Shown here piece by piece: positions 29,306 through 38,407 of a DNA stretch of 64,000 bases. Numbering within the stretch: position 1 is the first letter of the stretch; the number at the start of each line of letters is the position of its first letter. The translations under genes and the position numbers were made by a program. Source of the stretch: CAIQPS01 sp963721365 (GTDB lineage Bacteria > Actinomycetota > Thermoleophilia > RBG-16-64-13); assembly GCA_963721365.1 (NCBI GenBank), contig CAVRJE010000027.1:1-64000 (forward strand), in the 5' to 3' direction. The notes under the pieces were generated by a model. The model searched no databases and was not told the DNA's origin. It saw only the letters and a list, made by a program, of their open reading frames with translations.

Positions 29306-29781
29306 CTATCTCCTTCCCATCTGTCCGATGATCTCTTCGACGATCTCGATCCACGGGTAGCGCGGCGTCTATCGTCAGCGCTCCGGCAGGTTCCTCCAGG
29401 TCCTCGAACTGGCTCTCGAGCAACTCCGCCCTCATGCAGTGCCCGGTGCGGGCGGCCATGCGCGGCAGGATCAGGTCGTAGCTGCCTCTCAGGTAGACGA
29501 TCTCAGTTCCTGAGTTCCCCGCCAGCAGCGTCTGCCGGTAGCGCTCGTTTGAGGGCGGAACAGGCCAAGACGCCAGGAGTGTGGCGCGCTAGACACGATG
29601 CTATCAGGTCGTGCAGGGTGGCAAGCCATGGGGCCCGATCGTCGTCGTCGAGTGCGATGCCCGCAGCCATCTTGGCAATGTTCTCCGGCGGGTGGAAGTC
29701 GTCGGCATCGTAGAAGTCCCATCCCAGTCTCTCGGCCAGGACCAGGCCTACCGTGCTCTTGCCAGACCCCGACACGCCCAT
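29306..29781 (-). CDS. Gluconokinase-like P-loop kinase, frameshifted
   Basis: About 158 residues over several frames. The start MGVSGSGKSTVGLVLAERLGW contains the Walker A loop GVSGSGKST. YDADDFHPPENIAKMAAG is the substrate-binding block typical of GntK, followed by LACSALKR. The remaining segments (YLRGSYDLILPRMAARTGHCM, LLESQFEDLEEP and EIVEEIIGQMGRR) lie in other frames. It phosphorylates gluconate to 6-phosphogluconate. Usual length is about 165, so it is complete if the shifts are artefacts. It sits downstream of a glucose-dehydrogenase-like gene, which fits oxidative glucose use. The exact start is unclear; no strong ribosome-binding site is seen. Confidence 0.75.
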
Positions 29782-29844
29782 GACGATCAGAAAGCGCGGA
29801 AGCGAGATCTGCGTGAGACAACGATGCCTGGCTTCCCGCGATGG

Positions 29845-30488
29845 CTAGCGGTCGACCTGACGCACCAGCGCGCGGGCCGGCGCTCCGTCGCCTCCGGCGA
29901 TCTTCAAGGGGAGGCAGATGAGTTCCACCGGGCCGGGCTCCACCTCGTTCAAGTAGAGCCCCTCGATGACCCAGATCGCCCGCGTTGCAGCAGGGCTTGG
30001 TGCGTCTCGACGCCGTCGGCGCTGAAGCCGCCGACCGAAAGATAGTCGATCCCAACCAGGGCTATCTGCCGCTCGACCAGATACCGCGCCGCCGGCGCCG
30101 AGAGATACACGAAGTCCTCGGCGAAGGGGCCGGTCTCCCAGGGGCGATCGGAGTTGTGGGTCTTGAAGAGGACTCGTTCGCCGGGCTGGATCTCGTGCCG
30201 CGCCAACTCGTCGACCTTGATCGACTCGGGGTCGTCGATGGCGATGACCCGGGCCGGACCGATCGCCGCATCCACGGGCATCTGGTCGATGCCGATGCCG
30301 CCGGCCACGAAGTGCGCCGGCGCGTCCATGTGGGTGCCGGAGTGAGCACCTATCTCCAGGAGCGAGACCGTGCACGGGTCGCCCCGCTCTATCTCCAGCG
30401 CGTGGCTGATGCGGGCCACCGGATCGCCCGGCCAACTGACCATCCCGTTTCTGAGCGTCACCGAGACGTCTGTCCAGGGTGAAGTCAT
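29845..30488 (-). CDS. Cyclase-family (kynurenine formamidase-like) metal hydrolase, one frameshift
   Basis: About 214 residues. The family metal motif HSGTHMDAPAHF (HxGTHxDxPxH) is at residues about 49-60. LFKTHNSDRPW and GIDYLSVGGFSADGVETHQALLQ follow. A one-base shift near 29985 leads to the last segment IWVIEGLYLNEVEPGPVELICLPLKIAGGDGAPARALV, which is the normal ending of this family. Members hydrolyse amides or lactones of small molecules using Zn or Mn. The gene lies between a glucose-dehydrogenase-like gene (20 bp gap) and a gluconokinase, a position where a lactonase would make sense; that role is inference. Confidence 0.78.
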
Positions 30489-30508
30489 CGCATCCTCTCT
30501 TCGGTGCT

Positions 30509-31603
30509 TCAGCCGATGGTGATGACGTTCTTGATCCCGCCCGGCGCGAGAACCGCTTCGCGAGCGCCGTCGAGCGGCGTACGGGAGGTGATGAGGGCGC
30601 TGACGGCATCGGGGAAGGTCTGCACGAACCAGCCAAGGTCGTCCACGGCTTCCTCGAACGACGCCCGACCCGCGTTGACCGTACCGCAGATCACGTGATT
30701 GTCCAGCACCATGTTCCGCATGATGCGCCGCCCGTCGATCTCGATCGGTTCCCCCATCGCCGGCACGCCGGTGGACACGAAGATGCCGTTGACGCCCAGC
30801 ACGCTGAGTGCCCCGAAGAAGACGCTCGCGACGCCGGTCGCTTCGTACATCAGGCTGATGTTGCCGACTATCTTCGCCAGGTCTGCGGGCGGGTGCTCGG
30901 CGGCGGAGATGAATCGAGCCCCGATGGCTTCGACGATCCCGACCTTGGGACTGCCAGGATTGTCCCTGGAGTACACCCAGGTGTTGAATCCGCCCCTCAC
31001 CAGCTTCATCGCGCCAAGTAGGCCGATGGGGCCCGCTCCCAGGACCACAGCGTTGAGGTTGCTCGGGTCGTTCTTGAGATCACCGGGCAGCCGCTGCGTC
31101 AGCACGCGCACCTGTTCCGCGGCCTTCTCCGCCACGGTAAGCGGCTCGATGAGGACAGCCACATCGCGCAGTTCCCGCGGCACCTTGACCACGTACTGCT
31201 CGTCGTCGACGACGAACTCGGTCATGTAGCCGTGGACCCCTTTGATGCCCCGCTCGGTGAAGTCGCCGGTGATGCAGAAGTCCTGCCGGCCTTTGCGACA
31301 AGGAGCGCAGTTCTCATGCGGGCACGGCCGGCGCACCGTCAAGACTGCGAGGTCGCCCGGCACCAGGCCCGCGACCCCGCTTCCGACCTCGGTGACTTCG
31401 CCAAGTGCTTCATGGCCGATGATCAGGTACGGGGAGCCCGCCGGAGGCATCCCGTATTCGAATGCGGTGATCTCTCGGTCGGTGCCGCAGATGCCGGCCT
31501 CGAGTATGCGCAGCTTGACGTCGGCCGGCCGCTCGATCCGCGGTTCGGGGTGGTCGATGAGCCTTGTTTCGCGAGTCGAAGGAAACACAGCCAATGCCTT
31601 CAT
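30509..31603 (-). CDS. Zinc-dependent medium-chain dehydrogenase, glucose-dehydrogenase-like
   Basis: 364 residues. The catalytic zinc ligands lie in EAGICGTDREI (Cys, with the CGTDRE text typical of glucose 1-dehydrogenases) and IIGHEALGEV. A structural-zinc lobe CPHENCAPCRKGRQDFC has four Cys. The Rossmann motif is VVLGAGPIGLLGAM. GDH-type MDRs oxidise aldoses such as glucose or galactose to lactones with NAD(P)+. The start has gggagaaag upstream and lies 29 bp after the TetR gene; the two, plus the cyclase, kinase and CoADR genes, probably form one operon divergent from the glycyl radical enzyme. Confidence 0.85.
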   Translation of the reverse strand: MKALAVFPSTRETRLIDHPEPRIERPADVKLRILEAGICGTDREITAFEYGMPPAGSPYLIIGHEALGEVTEVGSGVAGLVPGDLAVLTVRRPCPHENCAPCRKGRQDFCITGDFTERGIKGVHGYMTEFVVDDEQYVVKVPRELRDVAVLIEPLTVAEKAAEQVRVLTQRLPGDLKNDPSNLNAVVLGAGPIGLLGAMKLVRGGFNTWVYSRDNPGSPKVGIVEAIGARFISAAEHPPADLAKIVGNISLMYEATGVASVFFGALSVLGVNGIFVSTGVPAMGEPIEIDGRRIMRNMVLDNHVICGTVNAGRASFEEAVDDLGWFVQTFPDAVSALITSRTPLDGAREAVLAPGGIKNVITIG

Positions 31604-31631
31604 AATATCTTTCTCCCCTACCCGATTGGCA

Positions 31632-32253
31632 CTAGAACTTCGCGCTCACTGGAGGTCGAGCCGGCGCCGTAAGGATTCCATTCCAGACGAAGTGGTCAAT
31701 CTCGAGCATCGCCTGCGTGGCAGTGAGCCCGCAGTCGCCCAGAATCCGCTCGTCACGGACAACAAGAGCTATCTGCCGCAAAACGAGGGCGAGGAAACGC
31801 GTATTGGTGGGTGCGATCTCGCCCGCCTCGACAGCGCCGTCGAGAAACTCAACGAACCGATCGATAAAGGGTTCGGAGATGCTACTCCGATACGCCAGCC
31901 GCGCCGACTCGAAGCGATCGACGTCGCTGCGGAACGCAGGGGACAGAGGGCGGATCGTGTCCGCTCCGGCCAGCCAGTAGAGCCGCGCCCTGTCCGTGGC
32001 GGTCGTGCCCCGAAGGGCACGGACCTCCATACTGCTCCAGGCTGAGCTTGCTCCAGCGGGCAATGGCCAGCACGATGAGGCTGTCCTTGCTCGACGCGAT
32101 CTTGTAGAGGGACGAAGCCGAACAGTGGAGCTCACGGGCCAATTCCGAGATCGTGATTTCCGAGAATCCACGCGCCGAGATGATTCCCATCACCCCGTCG
32201 AGCAGTTCCTCGCGGCGATCGTTATCGAGTCGTTTTCGCACCATTCTGGCCAC
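31632..32253 (-). CDS. TetR-family regulator 1, one frameshift
   Basis: About 206 residues. The N-terminal helix-turn-helix reads RREELLDGVMGIISARGFSEITISELARELHCSASSLYKIASSKDSL (shown in parts: GFSEITISELARELHCS, SSLYKIASSKDSL). A shift near 32040 moves to the ligand-binding domain (LYWLAGADTIRPLSPAFRSD, FIDRFVEFLDGAVEAGEI, LRQIALVVRDERIL). It is divergent from the glycyl radical enzyme operon, so it most likely represses that operon and its own. It is a close paralogue of TetR 2 at 41615-42202 along its whole length. Confidence 0.85.
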
Positions 32254-32320
32254 CCTAGGCCTGGGCGAAGCACGACTAGCACGCGCCGGTCCAAGTGCAC
32301 GCGTTGGTCAAGTTGCGCCA

Positions 32321-32349
32321 TTTACAAGAATTAGCAGAGATATTATAAT
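32321..32349 (+). promoter_or_regulatory. Sigma-70-type promoter of the glycyl radical enzyme operon
   Basis: A -35 box TTTACA (32321-32326) and a perfect -10 box TATAAT (32344-32349) are separated by exactly 17 bp in an AT-rich island inside a GC-rich genome. Transcription would start about 130 bp before the enzyme's ATG. The divergent TetR probably binds here; I could not define its operator. Confidence 0.7.
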
Positions 32350-32484
32350 ACTCTAATAGGTTCTTGTCACTATGGAGATGGCCTGACGAAGACAACGGAT
32401 ACCGGGGGCAAGAGCATTCCCGAGATCCTGAATGAACGACCCGCAGCCAACCACGTGACCAGCGAAGCCAGAGGAGAGAGCACG

Positions 32485-34909
32485 ATGGCAAAGACAGAGG
32501 ATGCAACCACGAATTCCACCGGTCGGGTCAAAGTCGACAACGCACGCGTCGATCGGCTGAAAGAACAACTCAGGAGCACTCCTGCTGAGGTCGATTTTGA
32601 GCGGGTCAGGATCATGGAGGAGGTGTACGATGACGCTGCCGGCTACCAGACGATCATCTGTAGAGCCAAATTCATGGCAACCCTGCTCGAGAGGAAAGCG
32701 TTGTACATCGACGACAACCTTTTTGTGGGCACCATGGCAAGCACTGTCAACGGCATCTACACCTATCCGGAATGGCAAGTGGATTGGATGAAAGAGGAGA
32801 ATACCGTTGAGAAGTGTAAGACCCCAGAGGACCGCAAGGCGAACGAATGGGCGCTCGAATACTGGGACAAGCGTGCGCTGAAGCCCCGCACGCTTGACAT
32901 ATTCGAAAGGAAGTATGGTTTCGATCCGCGCCCTTCCTATGCTTCCGGCAATGTCGTCAGCTTCTTTGACTGGCCCGGCGGCGGCGGCAACCTGAACTAT
33001 CCCCGGGTTTACAGGGATGGGCTTGCCAGCATGATCAAAGAGGTCGAGGAGCGAGAGGCGGCCCTCGAGATGCGGCTGCCGAATGCCGACAAGTTCGCCT
33101 TCTATGAAGCCAGTCTCATTGTCATGAAGGCCATTATTCGCCTGGCTCACCGTTATGCTGAACTGGCCAGAGAGATGGCGGCGAAAGAGACGAATGCCGT
33201 CCGCAAGCAGGAACTGCTCGACATCGCCGAGGTCTGCGAATGGGTGCCCGAGCATCCGGCCCGCAACCTGAGAGAGGCCATCCAGTGCCACTTCTTCTGT
33301 CACATCGTCGCGGAGATCGAGCAGGTGGGTTGCGGCTATTCTGAGGCCTACCTGGGCCAGAATTTCGAGCCGTTCTATCAGGCCGACAAGGCCGCCGGTC
33401 TTATTGGATATGACGAGGCAGTCTATATGTTCGAGAACCTCGTTATCAAGCTGAACGAGATCGGCTACTACTATGGCGAGAAGGTCGCCTTGCAGAACTC
33501 TGCCGACCTGGGGCAGAGCATCTCGCTCGGCGGCTTTACCGAAGATGGAGATGATGCCACCGCAGAAATGGATTATGTGATCCTGGATGCATGCAACTAC
33601 CTTCACTTGCCTCAGCCTCCGCTGACGTGCGTCTACACGGAGAGAATGAGCGGCAAATTCCTGGAAAAGGTCCTGGATGTGATCGGCACCGGTATCGGCA
33701 TGCCTCAGTTCGTCAATGGCGATGTGATGGTAAAGCGTGCCCTGAATCTGTTCGCTGACTCCAAGAAGGGCCTGCTCGCTCGAAAAAGCCAGACGCACCG
33801 CTATTGGCGCCTGCGTGGGTTCGTACATTCCCTACGAAACCGGTCACCCGGTGGAAGGGCAGCCCAACCTGGGGAAGGTCATCGAGTTGACGATGAACGA
33901 TGGCTTCGATCCCCGCACCAAGATGCAGGTCGGACCCAAGACCGGAGATCCCGAGACCTTCAAGACCTTCGAAGAACTGTACGCGGCATTCCAGAAGCAG
34001 ATAGATTTCAATGAGGAGGTCCTCCGCCGGGGCGCATGGATCGCCAGCATGCTGTGCGCTGACTTCCTCCCGACTACCTGGCGCTCGCTCCTGACCGGGG
34101 GCTGCATTGAAACCGGCACCGAGGTCTGGAATGGCGGAGCCAATTACTACACAACCGCGCAGATCGTGGTCGGTGGCGTTGACGCCGCCAACTCGCTCAT
34201 GGCGGTGAAAAAGTTGGTCTATGATGACCAGAAGATCACCATGGCGGAACTGAAGAAAGCGCTGGCCGCCAACTTCGAGGGATACGAGCATGTACGCAAG
34301 ATGTGCTATGAAGCCCCCAAACATGGCAACGACATTCCTGAAGTGAACAAGTTGACTCGTCGGGTGTTCGATAGTATCTTTGACGCTTTCCAGAAGGTGG
34401 ATGGTGGCGGCAACTACATCAGCCAGGACATCAAGTCAGCGCCCGATGCCTATACCAAGAGCATCCACAACCTGATGGGGATGGTGACGGGCGCGCTGCC
34501 GAACGGTAAATATGCCGGGGTCGCACTCACCGATGGAAGTCTGTCGGCCATGCCGGGCACCGACGTCAACGGACCTACCGCGTTGGTGATGTCTGCGGCG
34601 AAAAGTCAGGATGCCATCAAGTACACGGCAACGCACATGAACATGAAATTCCCGCCCGATCAACTGAAGACACGCAAGGGCCGGGATAACGTGCTGAGTC
34701 TTGTCAAGACCTATTTTGACAATGATGGTTATCACATTCAGTTCAACGTCCTGGACACCGCGATACTCAGGGACGCACAGAAGCATCCCGAAAACTACCG
34801 CGACCTTGTGGTTCGGGTGGCCGGCTTCAGCGCTTTCTTCACCAAGCTGGCGCCAGGTGTGCAGGATGAGGTCATTGCTCGTACCCTGCAGAGTTTCGGC
34901 ACGAACTGA
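32485..34909 (+). CDS. Glycyl radical enzyme (PFL-like), unassigned clade, one frameshift
   Basis: About 807 residues after removing one excess base at about 33774 (reading ...KGL, then SLEKARRTAIGACVGSYIP). The glycyl radical loop is VRVAGFSAFFTKL with Gly about 780 (codon 34823-34825). The thiyl Cys is about residue 443 in GACVGSY (codon 33812-33814). The spacing between them fits full-length members. The residue two after the Cys is Gly, not the Glu of diol dehydratases, isethionate lyase and arylacetate decarboxylases (CxE), so those reactions are unlikely. PFL-type or X-succinate-synthase-like chemistry, or something new, remains possible. It acts in the cytoplasm and is oxygen-sensitive. 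The start at 32485 follows gaggagagag. It is the first gene of a four-gene operon with its own activase. Confidence 0.88.
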
Positions 34910-35015
34910 CATCCAACCTGAACGGTGCGGCGTGGCCCTGCGTCACGCCGCACCGAACGCTTCTTGATCGGCGCCACAACAGAGCGCAAGACGCATGCGA
35001 GGGAGAAGGTACGCT

Positions 35016-36191
35016 ATGAATACGGAAGGTGGCCACGGCAACTACCGGAGACGCATCGCCATCATGGTGGGCGCCGGCTTCGTTCCTGGTATGAACTCCG
35101 TGGTGATGGGTGCGGCGTTGGCGGCGGGCAGAATGGGATGGGAGGTTGTCGGCATCCGTGATGGCTTCGCCGGGTTGCTGCACCCGGAGCGCTACCCCGA
35201 TGGCGGGCTGGTGACCCTCAGCCCCCAACTGGTCGAGAACCTGGATCCGGCGGCCGGCGGCATCCTGGGCCAATCGGGCTGGGTCGATCCGTTCCACGTC
35301 CGCACGGTCAACGACGACGACATGGTCGAAGAAGTGGACATGTCCGATGATCTTCTGAAAGGGCTTCGGACAGAGGAGATCGATGCGCTGATCGCCGTCG
35401 TTGGCGGCCGTGGGCTGAGTATTCTCTACAAGCTCCATCGCAAGGGGCTCACCACGGTGTGCATTCCCCGCTCGATCGAAAACGACATTGCCGCCACGTC
35501 GGTGTCCTTCGGCTTCAACAGCGCCCTCAGCTTCACCATCGAGATGCTCGACCGGGCTCGCCAGGCGGCCCAGTCTGCCCGCAAGATCGCCGTGGTGGAG
35601 GTCCTGGGCGAGCAGGCCGGATGGGTGGCGCTGCAGGCCGGTATCGCCGTTGGCGCCGACGCGGTGCTGATTCCCGAGATTCCCTGCGATCTGAAGACGG
35701 TGGCCGCAAGGTTGAAGGAAAAGGTGTCACCCAGGCGGCCGTACGGGCTGGTAGTGGTGGCCGAAGGCGTGAGCTTGGCCGATACCCGGCACGTCCAGGC
35801 AGAGCCATCCTCGCTCAAGGCTTCTCTGTCGCCGCTGGCAACCGGCAATGCCGGCGACCACGTCATTCAGCGGTCCGGCCAGGCAGCCGAGACCGTGGCC
35901 AGCCGGCTGCAGCTGCTGATCGCTGAGGAAACCCAACCACTGGTCCTGGGTCTCTGGGTCAGGGGCGGCGCCCCCACAGCCGTCGACCGCCAACTGGGGA
36001 TGGCCTACGGGGCCGGGGCGGTACGGGCGCTGCACGCGGGCAAAAACGGGGCGATGGTCGCTTTTGTGCCGCCGGACATTACGTTCGTGCCGCTGGCGGA
36101 AGCGATCAACAAGGTCAGAACCGTGCCCGCGGACAGCGAATTCATCCAGATAGCCCGCTCTCTCGGCATCAGTCTGGGGAGGGAACTATGA
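35016..36191 (+). CDS. Phosphofructokinase-fold protein with altered catalytic residues
   Basis: 391 residues. The PFK fold is clear: first glycine loop VGAGFVPGMNS (19-28), SIENDIAATSVSFGFNSAL, VVEVLGEQAG, and VRGGAPTAVDRQLG. However, the nucleotide motif GGDGS is GGRGL (130-134, Asp to Arg at 132). The catalytic TIDND is SIEND (Asp to Glu at 155). The sugar-phosphate MGR is LGE (197-199, Arg to Glu). Arg and Asp in the RGG...DR substrate loop remain. Ordinary fructose-6-phosphate kinase activity is therefore unlikely. It could be a regulatory pseudokinase or act on another ligand. Start 35016 is chosen for the ggagaaggt site. It overlaps the activase gene by 4 bp, so it belongs to the glycyl radical operon. 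Confidence 0.82.
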   Translation: MNTEGGHGNYRRRIAIMVGAGFVPGMNSVVMGAALAAGRMGWEVVGIRDGFAGLLHPERYPDGGLVTLSPQLVENLDPAAGGILGQSGWVDPFHVRTVNDDDMVEEVDMSDDLLKGLRTEEIDALIAVVGGRGLSILYKLHRKGLTTVCIPRSIENDIAATSVSFGFNSALSFTIEMLDRARQAAQSARKIAVVEVLGEQAGWVALQAGIAVGADAVLIPEIPCDLKTVAARLKEKVSPRRPYGLVVVAEGVSLADTRHVQAEPSSLKASLSPLATGNAGDHVIQRSGQAAETVASRLQLLIAEETQPLVLGLWVRGGAPTAVDRQLGMAYGAGAVRALHAGKNGAMVAFVPPDITFVPLAEAINKVRTVPADSEFIQIARSLGISLGREL

Positions 36192-37150
36192 GCAGCCAAT
36201 CCCTCGATACGTCGGCTCTGACCGGCACAGTCCTGAATATCCAGCGCTATTGCAGCCATGACGGTCCGGGCATCCGAACCAACGTCTTTCTCAAGGGCTG
36301 CTCGCTGCGCTGCAAATGGTGCTCCAATCCCGAAAGCATCCAGCGCAAGCCGGAGCTTGCCTACGCCCCCAACCTGTGTACCGGCAAGAAGGCATGCGGC
36401 CTCTGTCTGAAGCCTCCCTTCCCCGAAGGGGCGTTCTACGTAGTCGAGGGCGCCGATGACAAAGTCAGAGTCAACTGGGATCTGGCGATGGACATCGACG
36501 AGGCGACCGTTTCGCTCTGCCCGACAAAGGCGCTGGACATGTACGGCAAGAGCATGACCGTCGACGAGGTGCTGGACGAGGTGGAAAAGGACGCTTCCTT
36601 CTACCGCAATTCCGGCGGCGGCATGACCCTGAGCGGTGGCGAGTGCCAGCTTCAACCCGACTTCGCCGCAGCACTGCTTGAGGGCGCCCACGAGCGCGGC
36701 ATCAATACGGCCATCGAAACGGCGTTCAACGTGCCCTGGTCTTTCTGCGAAAAGGTGCTGCCCCACGTCGATACGGTGCTCCATGACCACAAGCTCACCA
36801 TTCCGGAGCGCCACAAGAAATGGACCGGCGTCAGCAACGAGCGCATCCTGGCCAACTACAAGAAAGCCTACGAAACGTTTCCCGATGCCGACTTCATCGC
36901 CCGCACACCGCTGATTCCCGGCGTCAATGCTGACGAGGAGCACATCCGGGCGGTCCTGGCCTTCATTCGCCCCTACAAGAACGTGATCGACTACGAACTC
37001 CTGCCCTACCACCGCTTTGGCTTGGGCAAGTACGAGAGCCTGGGTGTGGTCTACGAGCTGGACGACTACAAGACGCCGTCCGACGAGCTTGTGGCGCACC
37101 TGCAGGCCATCATCGACGAAGCTTTTGGCCGAACGGGAGACCATCGATGA
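36188..37150 (+). CDS. Glycyl radical enzyme activating enzyme (radical SAM)
   Basis: 320 residues. The radical SAM motif CSLRCKWCSNPES (CxxxCxxC) comes early, after YCSHDGPGIRTNVFLKG, the standard activase block. An inserted ferredoxin-like stretch follows (LCTGKKACGLC ... LCPTKAL) with four Cys, enough for one extra 4Fe-4S cluster. MTLSGGECQLQPDF and LLPYHRFGLGKYESLG complete the family. It uses S-adenosylmethionine and an electron to abstract hydrogen from the Gly of the neighbouring enzyme. Start and stop overlap both neighbours (ATGA), so expression is tightly coupled. Confidence 0.92.
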   Translation: MSSQSLDTSALTGTVLNIQRYCSHDGPGIRTNVFLKGCSLRCKWCSNPESIQRKPELAYAPNLCTGKKACGLCLKPPFPEGAFYVVEGADDKVRVNWDLAMDIDEATVSLCPTKALDMYGKSMTVDEVLDEVEKDASFYRNSGGGMTLSGGECQLQPDFAAALLEGAHERGINTAIETAFNVPWSFCEKVLPHVDTVLHDHKLTIPERHKKWTGVSNERILANYKKAYETFPDADFIARTPLIPGVNADEEHIRAVLAFIRPYKNVIDYELLPYHRFGLGKYESLGVVYELDDYKTPSDELVAHLQAIIDEAFGRTGDHR

Positions 37151-38283
37151 ACACTGCTAACAGTGGAGAAGATATCTACGAACGACTGGTGGATGCGCTG
37201 GACGCACTTCCCAGTGGTTTTGCCAGAACGCCTTCAGGGGTGGAAACGAAGCTGATCAAGATGGCGTTCACGCCCGAGGAGGTCTCGCTTGCCGGCCAAC
37301 TGAGCCGCACCCCCGAGACTGCTGCTGAGATCGCGCAGCGGGCCGGCCTTGACGAGACCCAGGCAGCGGCGATACTCGAGAGCTTGGTGCCAAGACGTCT
37401 GGTTCGCCTGGACTCGCCTGGGATGGCCGCTCCCGGCCTGACCGCTCCGGTCGAGGGCGTGAGGAAATACCGGCTGGGCCCCTTTCTGGTCGGCTGGTAC
37501 GAAGCCAGTATGCGGCTGCTGGACAAGGAATTTGCCGAGCTCTTCGAACAGTATGTGAGTGAGGGTGGAGGTGAGCGGATCTTCTCGCCGCGCCCTGGTG
37601 TGCTTGGCGTCGTTCCGGTACGGGGCTCGCTCAAGCCTGAGTTGATGGAGCTGATGGAGCCCCACCTTGATATGGACGCCCATTTCCAACGGCACGAACG
37701 CTTTCTCGTGATTGACTGCGTGTGTAAGAGGGAGAAGGCCACATTGCATGGCCACAGTTGCGAGCAGCCTATCAGGCGTTGTGGCTTTGTAGGGCTGCCG
37801 CCGCAGACGCCACTCGGGGAAACCGTGCTTGACCGGCAGGATGCGTCAAAGCTTCTTGCTGAGCTCGGGCGGATGGGGCACGTTAACCTCGCGTTCTATG
37901 GATTCACCATGGGAGCGGACTCTCCGCAATTCGTAGGAACATGTAACTGCTGCTCTTGCTGCTGTGCGATATTTCAGGGCCCGAAGATGCTAGGCATAGA
38001 GGAAGGGCCGCAGAGATCGAACTACCGCGCCGTCGTTGCTGCAGACAAATGCATCTCCTGCGGCGTGTGCATCGAGCGTTGCCCGGTGGACGCCATCGCT
38101 GACGATGGCATGTCGGCGAAGGTGGAACGGGCAAAGTGCATCGGGTGCGGAGTGTGCGTGATTGGGTGCGCATCTGATGCGATCGAGCTGGAGCCGGTAT
38201 CTGCCGAGGAGTGGTTCCACGTTCCTTCCAGCTTTGCGGACTGGGAAGAAAGGCGTCTGCAGAATCTGGCATCGCAGAAGTAG
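37147..38283 (+). CDS. Winged-helix and 4Fe-4S dicluster ferredoxin protein
   Basis: 378 residues. The N-terminal about 100 residues read as a winged helix (LAGQLSRTPETAAEIAQRAGLDE, then ILESLVPRRLVRLD). The middle contains a Cys-rich region (CVCKREKATLHGHSC, and CNCCSCCCAIF). The C-terminus is a 2[4Fe-4S] ferredoxin (CISCGVCIERCP and CIGCGVCVIGC). Such proteins occur with anaerobic redox enzymes. Here it may deliver the electron for radical generation or sense redox state; both are inference. It is the last gene of the operon and overlaps the activase stop. Confidence 0.8.
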   Translation: MNTANSGEDIYERLVDALDALPSGFARTPSGVETKLIKMAFTPEEVSLAGQLSRTPETAAEIAQRAGLDETQAAAILESLVPRRLVRLDSPGMAAPGLTAPVEGVRKYRLGPFLVGWYEASMRLLDKEFAELFEQYVSEGGGERIFSPRPGVLGVVPVRGSLKPELMELMEPHLDMDAHFQRHERFLVIDCVCKREKATLHGHSCEQPIRRCGFVGLPPQTPLGETVLDRQDASKLLAELGRMGHVNLAFYGFTMGADSPQFVGTCNCCSCCCAIFQGPKMLGIEEGPQRSNYRAVVAADKCISCGVCIERCPVDAIADDGMSAKVERAKCIGCGVCVIGCASDAIELEPVSAEEWFHVPSSFADWEERRLQNLASQK

Positions 38284-38407
38284 CGCGTTCTCCGCCGAAA
38301 GACGTCACGGCCCGACGTAGAAGCGGGCGCGACAGTGACGACGTGTAAGATGTGTACCGGAAGGGTTATTTGGGAACTCTTCCTGTCCCAACAAAAGGAG
38401 TAAGACA

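Noticed and set aside
33740..33800. Programmed frameshift or selenocysteine in the glycyl radical gene
   Set aside because: There is no slippery heptamer followed by a hairpin and no in-frame TGA at the active site; the same kind of one-base shift occurs in many unrelated genes nearby.
32353..33828. Minus-strand open frame of 491 codons opposite the glycyl radical enzyme
   Set aside because: No family motif. The plus strand carries clear enzyme blocks, a promoter and a ribosome-binding site.
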